This document shows positions 62,705 through 64,000 of a DNA stretch of 64,000 nucleotides, in pieces. The stretch's first letter is position 1; every line of letters begins with the position of its first letter. Made by a program: the position numbers and the translations under genes. Source of the DNA: Cupriavidus taiwanensis (GTDB lineage: Bacteria > Pseudomonadota > Gammaproteobacteria > Burkholderiales > Burkholderiaceae); the NCBI RefSeq assembly GCF_900249755.1, contig NZ_LT976854.1, positions 1 to 64,000 on the forward strand, given 5' to 3'. Under the pieces are notes generated by a model. It saw only the letters and a program-made list of their open reading frames with translations, was not told where the DNA came from and did not search any database.

Positions 62705-63880
62705 ATGAAGATCACCAACGTCCGCGCCCGCGTCTTTGAATGGAAGGGCAAGACCGTGCCGCCGCAGGCGCATTTCTGCACCAACGCCACCGACATCCTG
62801 TTCGAGCGCGGCGACGCCATGGGCTCGTTCCGCTTCCATGGCTGGCTGGTGGTGGAAGTGGAAACCGACACCGGCCTGGTCGGCATCGGCAACTGCGCGC
62901 TGGCGCCGCGCGTGGCCAAGCAGATCGTCGACCAGTACCTGGCACCGGTGGTGATCGGCCAGGATCCGTTCGACAACGAATACCTGTGGCAGAAGATGTA
63001 CCGCCGCACCCATGCGTGGGGTCGCAAGGGCATCGGCATGGCGGCGATCTCGGCGGTCGACATCGCGCTTTGGGACCTGATGGGCAAGGCGGTCGGCAAG
63101 CCGGTGTTCAAGCTGCTGGGCGGGCGCACCAAGGAGAAGATCTGGTGCTACGCGTCCAAGCTCTACAACAATGACGACCGTGATGCGTTCCTGGCCGAGG
63201 CGCAGCGCTATCTCGACCAGGGCTTCACCGCGATGAAGATGCGCTTCGGCTACGGCCCCAAGGACGGCCCCGCCGGCATGCAGAAGAACATCGAGCAGGT
63301 GCGCCTGCTGCGCGAACTGGTCGGCGACGGCGTCGACATCATGCTGGAGTGCTACATGGGCTGGACCCTGGAGTACGCGCGCCGCATGCTGCCGCGCCTG
63401 GCCGGGTTCAACCCGCGCTGGCTGGAAGAGCCGGTGATCGCCGACGATATCGAAGGCTATGTCGAACTGAAGAAGGCCAGCCCGTTCCCGATTTCCGGCG
63501 GCGAGCACGAGTTCACCTCGTACGGCTTCAAGGACCTGCTGGAGCGCCGCGCGGTGGACGTGATCCAGTACGACACCAACCGCGTGGGCGGCATCACCGC
63601 GGCGCAGAAGATCAATGCGATGGCGGAGGCGTGGTCGGTGCCGGTGATCCCGCACGCCGGGCAGATGCACAACTACCACCTGACCATGGCGTCGACCGCG
63701 TCGCCGATGGCAGAGTACTTCCCGGTGCACGACGTCGAAGTCGGCAACGAACTGTTCTATTACATCTTCAAGGGCGATCCCGCGCCGGACAACGGCTACC
63801 TGCAGCTTGACGACAACCTGCCGGGGCTGGGGCTGGAACTGAACGAGGCGTACTTCAACCAGTTCGACATCATCGGCTGA
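62705..63880 (+). CDS. mandelate racemase/enolase-superfamily sugar-acid dehydratase
   Basis: A 391-residue enolase-superfamily enzyme. The metal ligands are Glu215 (MLECYMGW), Glu241 (WLEEPV) and Glu267 (GGEHEF), with a His-Asp dyad Asp290-His317 ([11 protein letters not shown] and [11 protein letters not shown]) as in L-rhamnonate dehydratase. A capping domain covers about 1-125. It would dehydrate an aldonic acid to a 2-keto-3-deoxy acid. First ligand Glu rather than Asp is notable. AGGAGC precedes the ATG. Confidence 0.9.
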   Translation: MKITNVRARVFEWKGKTVPPQAHFCTNATDILFERGDAMGSFRFHGWLVVEVETDTGLVGIGNCALAPRVAKQIVDQYLAPVVIGQDPFDNEYLWQKMYRRTHAWGRKGIGMAAISAVDIALWDLMGKAVGKPVFKLLGGRTKEKIWCYASKLYNNDDRDAFLAEAQRYLDQGFTAMKMRFGYGPKDGPAGMQKNIEQVRLLRELVGDGVDIMLECYMGWTLEYARRMLPRLAGFNPRWLEEPVIADDIEGYVELKKASPFPISGGEHEFTSYGFKDLLERRAVDVIQYDTNRVGGITAAQKINAMAEAWSVPVIPHAGQMHNYHLTMASTASPMAEYFPVHDVEVGNELFYYIFKGDPAPDNGYLQLDDNLPGLGLELNEAYFNQFDIIG

Positions 63881-63890
63881 GGCAAGCAAA

Positions 63891-63912
63891 GGCGCCGGTT
63901 CAGGCCGGCGCC
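63891..63912. terminator. terminator hairpin between convergent genes
   Basis: GGCGCCGG-TTCAGG-CCGGCGCC, a perfect 8-bp stem overlapping the 3' end of the convergent partial gene; an A-run precedes it, which is a T-run for the minus strand. Confidence 0.65.
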
Positions 63913-64000
63913 TGCCCGCCATAGATGGACTGCGCGGTCTCGCGCAGCGCGTCGGCCACCAGCAATGCGCCGGGCGACATCAACCGGTCGGTCGGCGTGA
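63900..64000 (-). CDS. C-terminal end of a probable LysR regulator, cut by the window edge
   Basis: The last ~33 codons read in one frame to TGA at 63900, ending in RLMSPGALLVADALRETAQS and IYGGQAPA. The pattern SPGALLVADALRE resembles the C-terminal helix of LysR proteins. It converges on the enolase-family gene and may regulate the cluster. The start lies outside the window, so this is tentative. Confidence 0.5.
   Translation of the reverse strand, partial: TPTDRLMSPGALLVADALRETAQSIYGGQAPA

Noticed and set aside
60665..63922. Open frame of 1085 codons on the - strand
   Set aside because: Antisense to the Bug, PdxA-family and enolase-family genes; no recognisable domain in the translation.

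Overview
The window is about 64 kb of high-GC chromosomal DNA that looks like a beta-proteobacterium of the Cupriavidus/Ralstonia group. The reasons are the overall codon and base composition, two Bug-type (TctC) solute-binding proteins, dispersed GC-rich palindromes, an Ohr/OhrR pair, a beta-ketoadipate pcaIJF operon with a PcaR-like IclR regulator, and a complete tad/flp pilus locus. No transposase, integrase, phage gene, tRNA or CRISPR array was seen. The left edge is the 3' end of a 5S rRNA, so the window begins just after an rRNA operon.

Layout. 1-3.7 kb: 5S end and terminator, GIY-YIG protein, ohr-ohrR with a perfect dyad, an HtrA-family periplasmic protease with a PmrA/QseB-like box, then a striking array of five GTATAC hexamers before a small unknown protein. 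3.9-11 kb: MarR-MFS efflux operon; moxR-DUF58-tgpA operon; a phytanoyl-CoA dioxygenase-like oxygenase. 11-15 kb: PcaR-like regulator, second 14-TM MFS exporter, divergent LysR regulator and a small secreted repeat protein whose promoter shares sequence with the exporter promoter. 15-21.6 kb: YggT, MarR, glycine-zipper lipoprotein, acyl-CoA synthetase, dienelactone hydrolase, PLD-like protein, dodecin, Sel1 protein. 21.7-29.6 kb: Fur-box TonB siderophore receptor, an orphan TpsB transporter, and two divergent paralogous Gly/Val-rich lipoproteins with mirror-image upstream DNA.

29.9-42.6 kb is a full tad locus (flp, cpaA, tadE, cpaB, cpaC, cpaE, cpaF, tadB, tadC, tadD, DUF3613, tadG) closed by a sigma-54 activator. 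Most junctions in its second half are 4-8 bp overlaps, so it is probably one long transcript. 42.7-47.1 kb: sbcDC nuclease. 47.1-50.2 kb: pcaI-pcaJ-pcaF (3-oxoadipate to succinyl-CoA plus acetyl-CoA) with a PcaR-type dyad upstream; the probable regulator lies 36 kb away. 50.2-52.5 kb: palindromic repeats, an SDR and a Bug protein. 52.6-55.5 kb: CsgG/DUF4810/DUF799 lipoprotein trio convergent with a squalene/phytoene synthase homologue.

55.7-64 kb looks like a sugar-acid utilisation region. It has an enolase-superfamily dehydratase, a DapA-family dehydratase or aldolase and a ketoglutarate-semialdehyde-type dehydrogenase, which together would form a non-phosphorylating route to 2-oxoglutarate. 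A PdxA-family dehydrogenase, a Bug binding protein and three LysR regulators (one cut by the window edge) accompany them. The exact substrate cannot be read from sequence alone.
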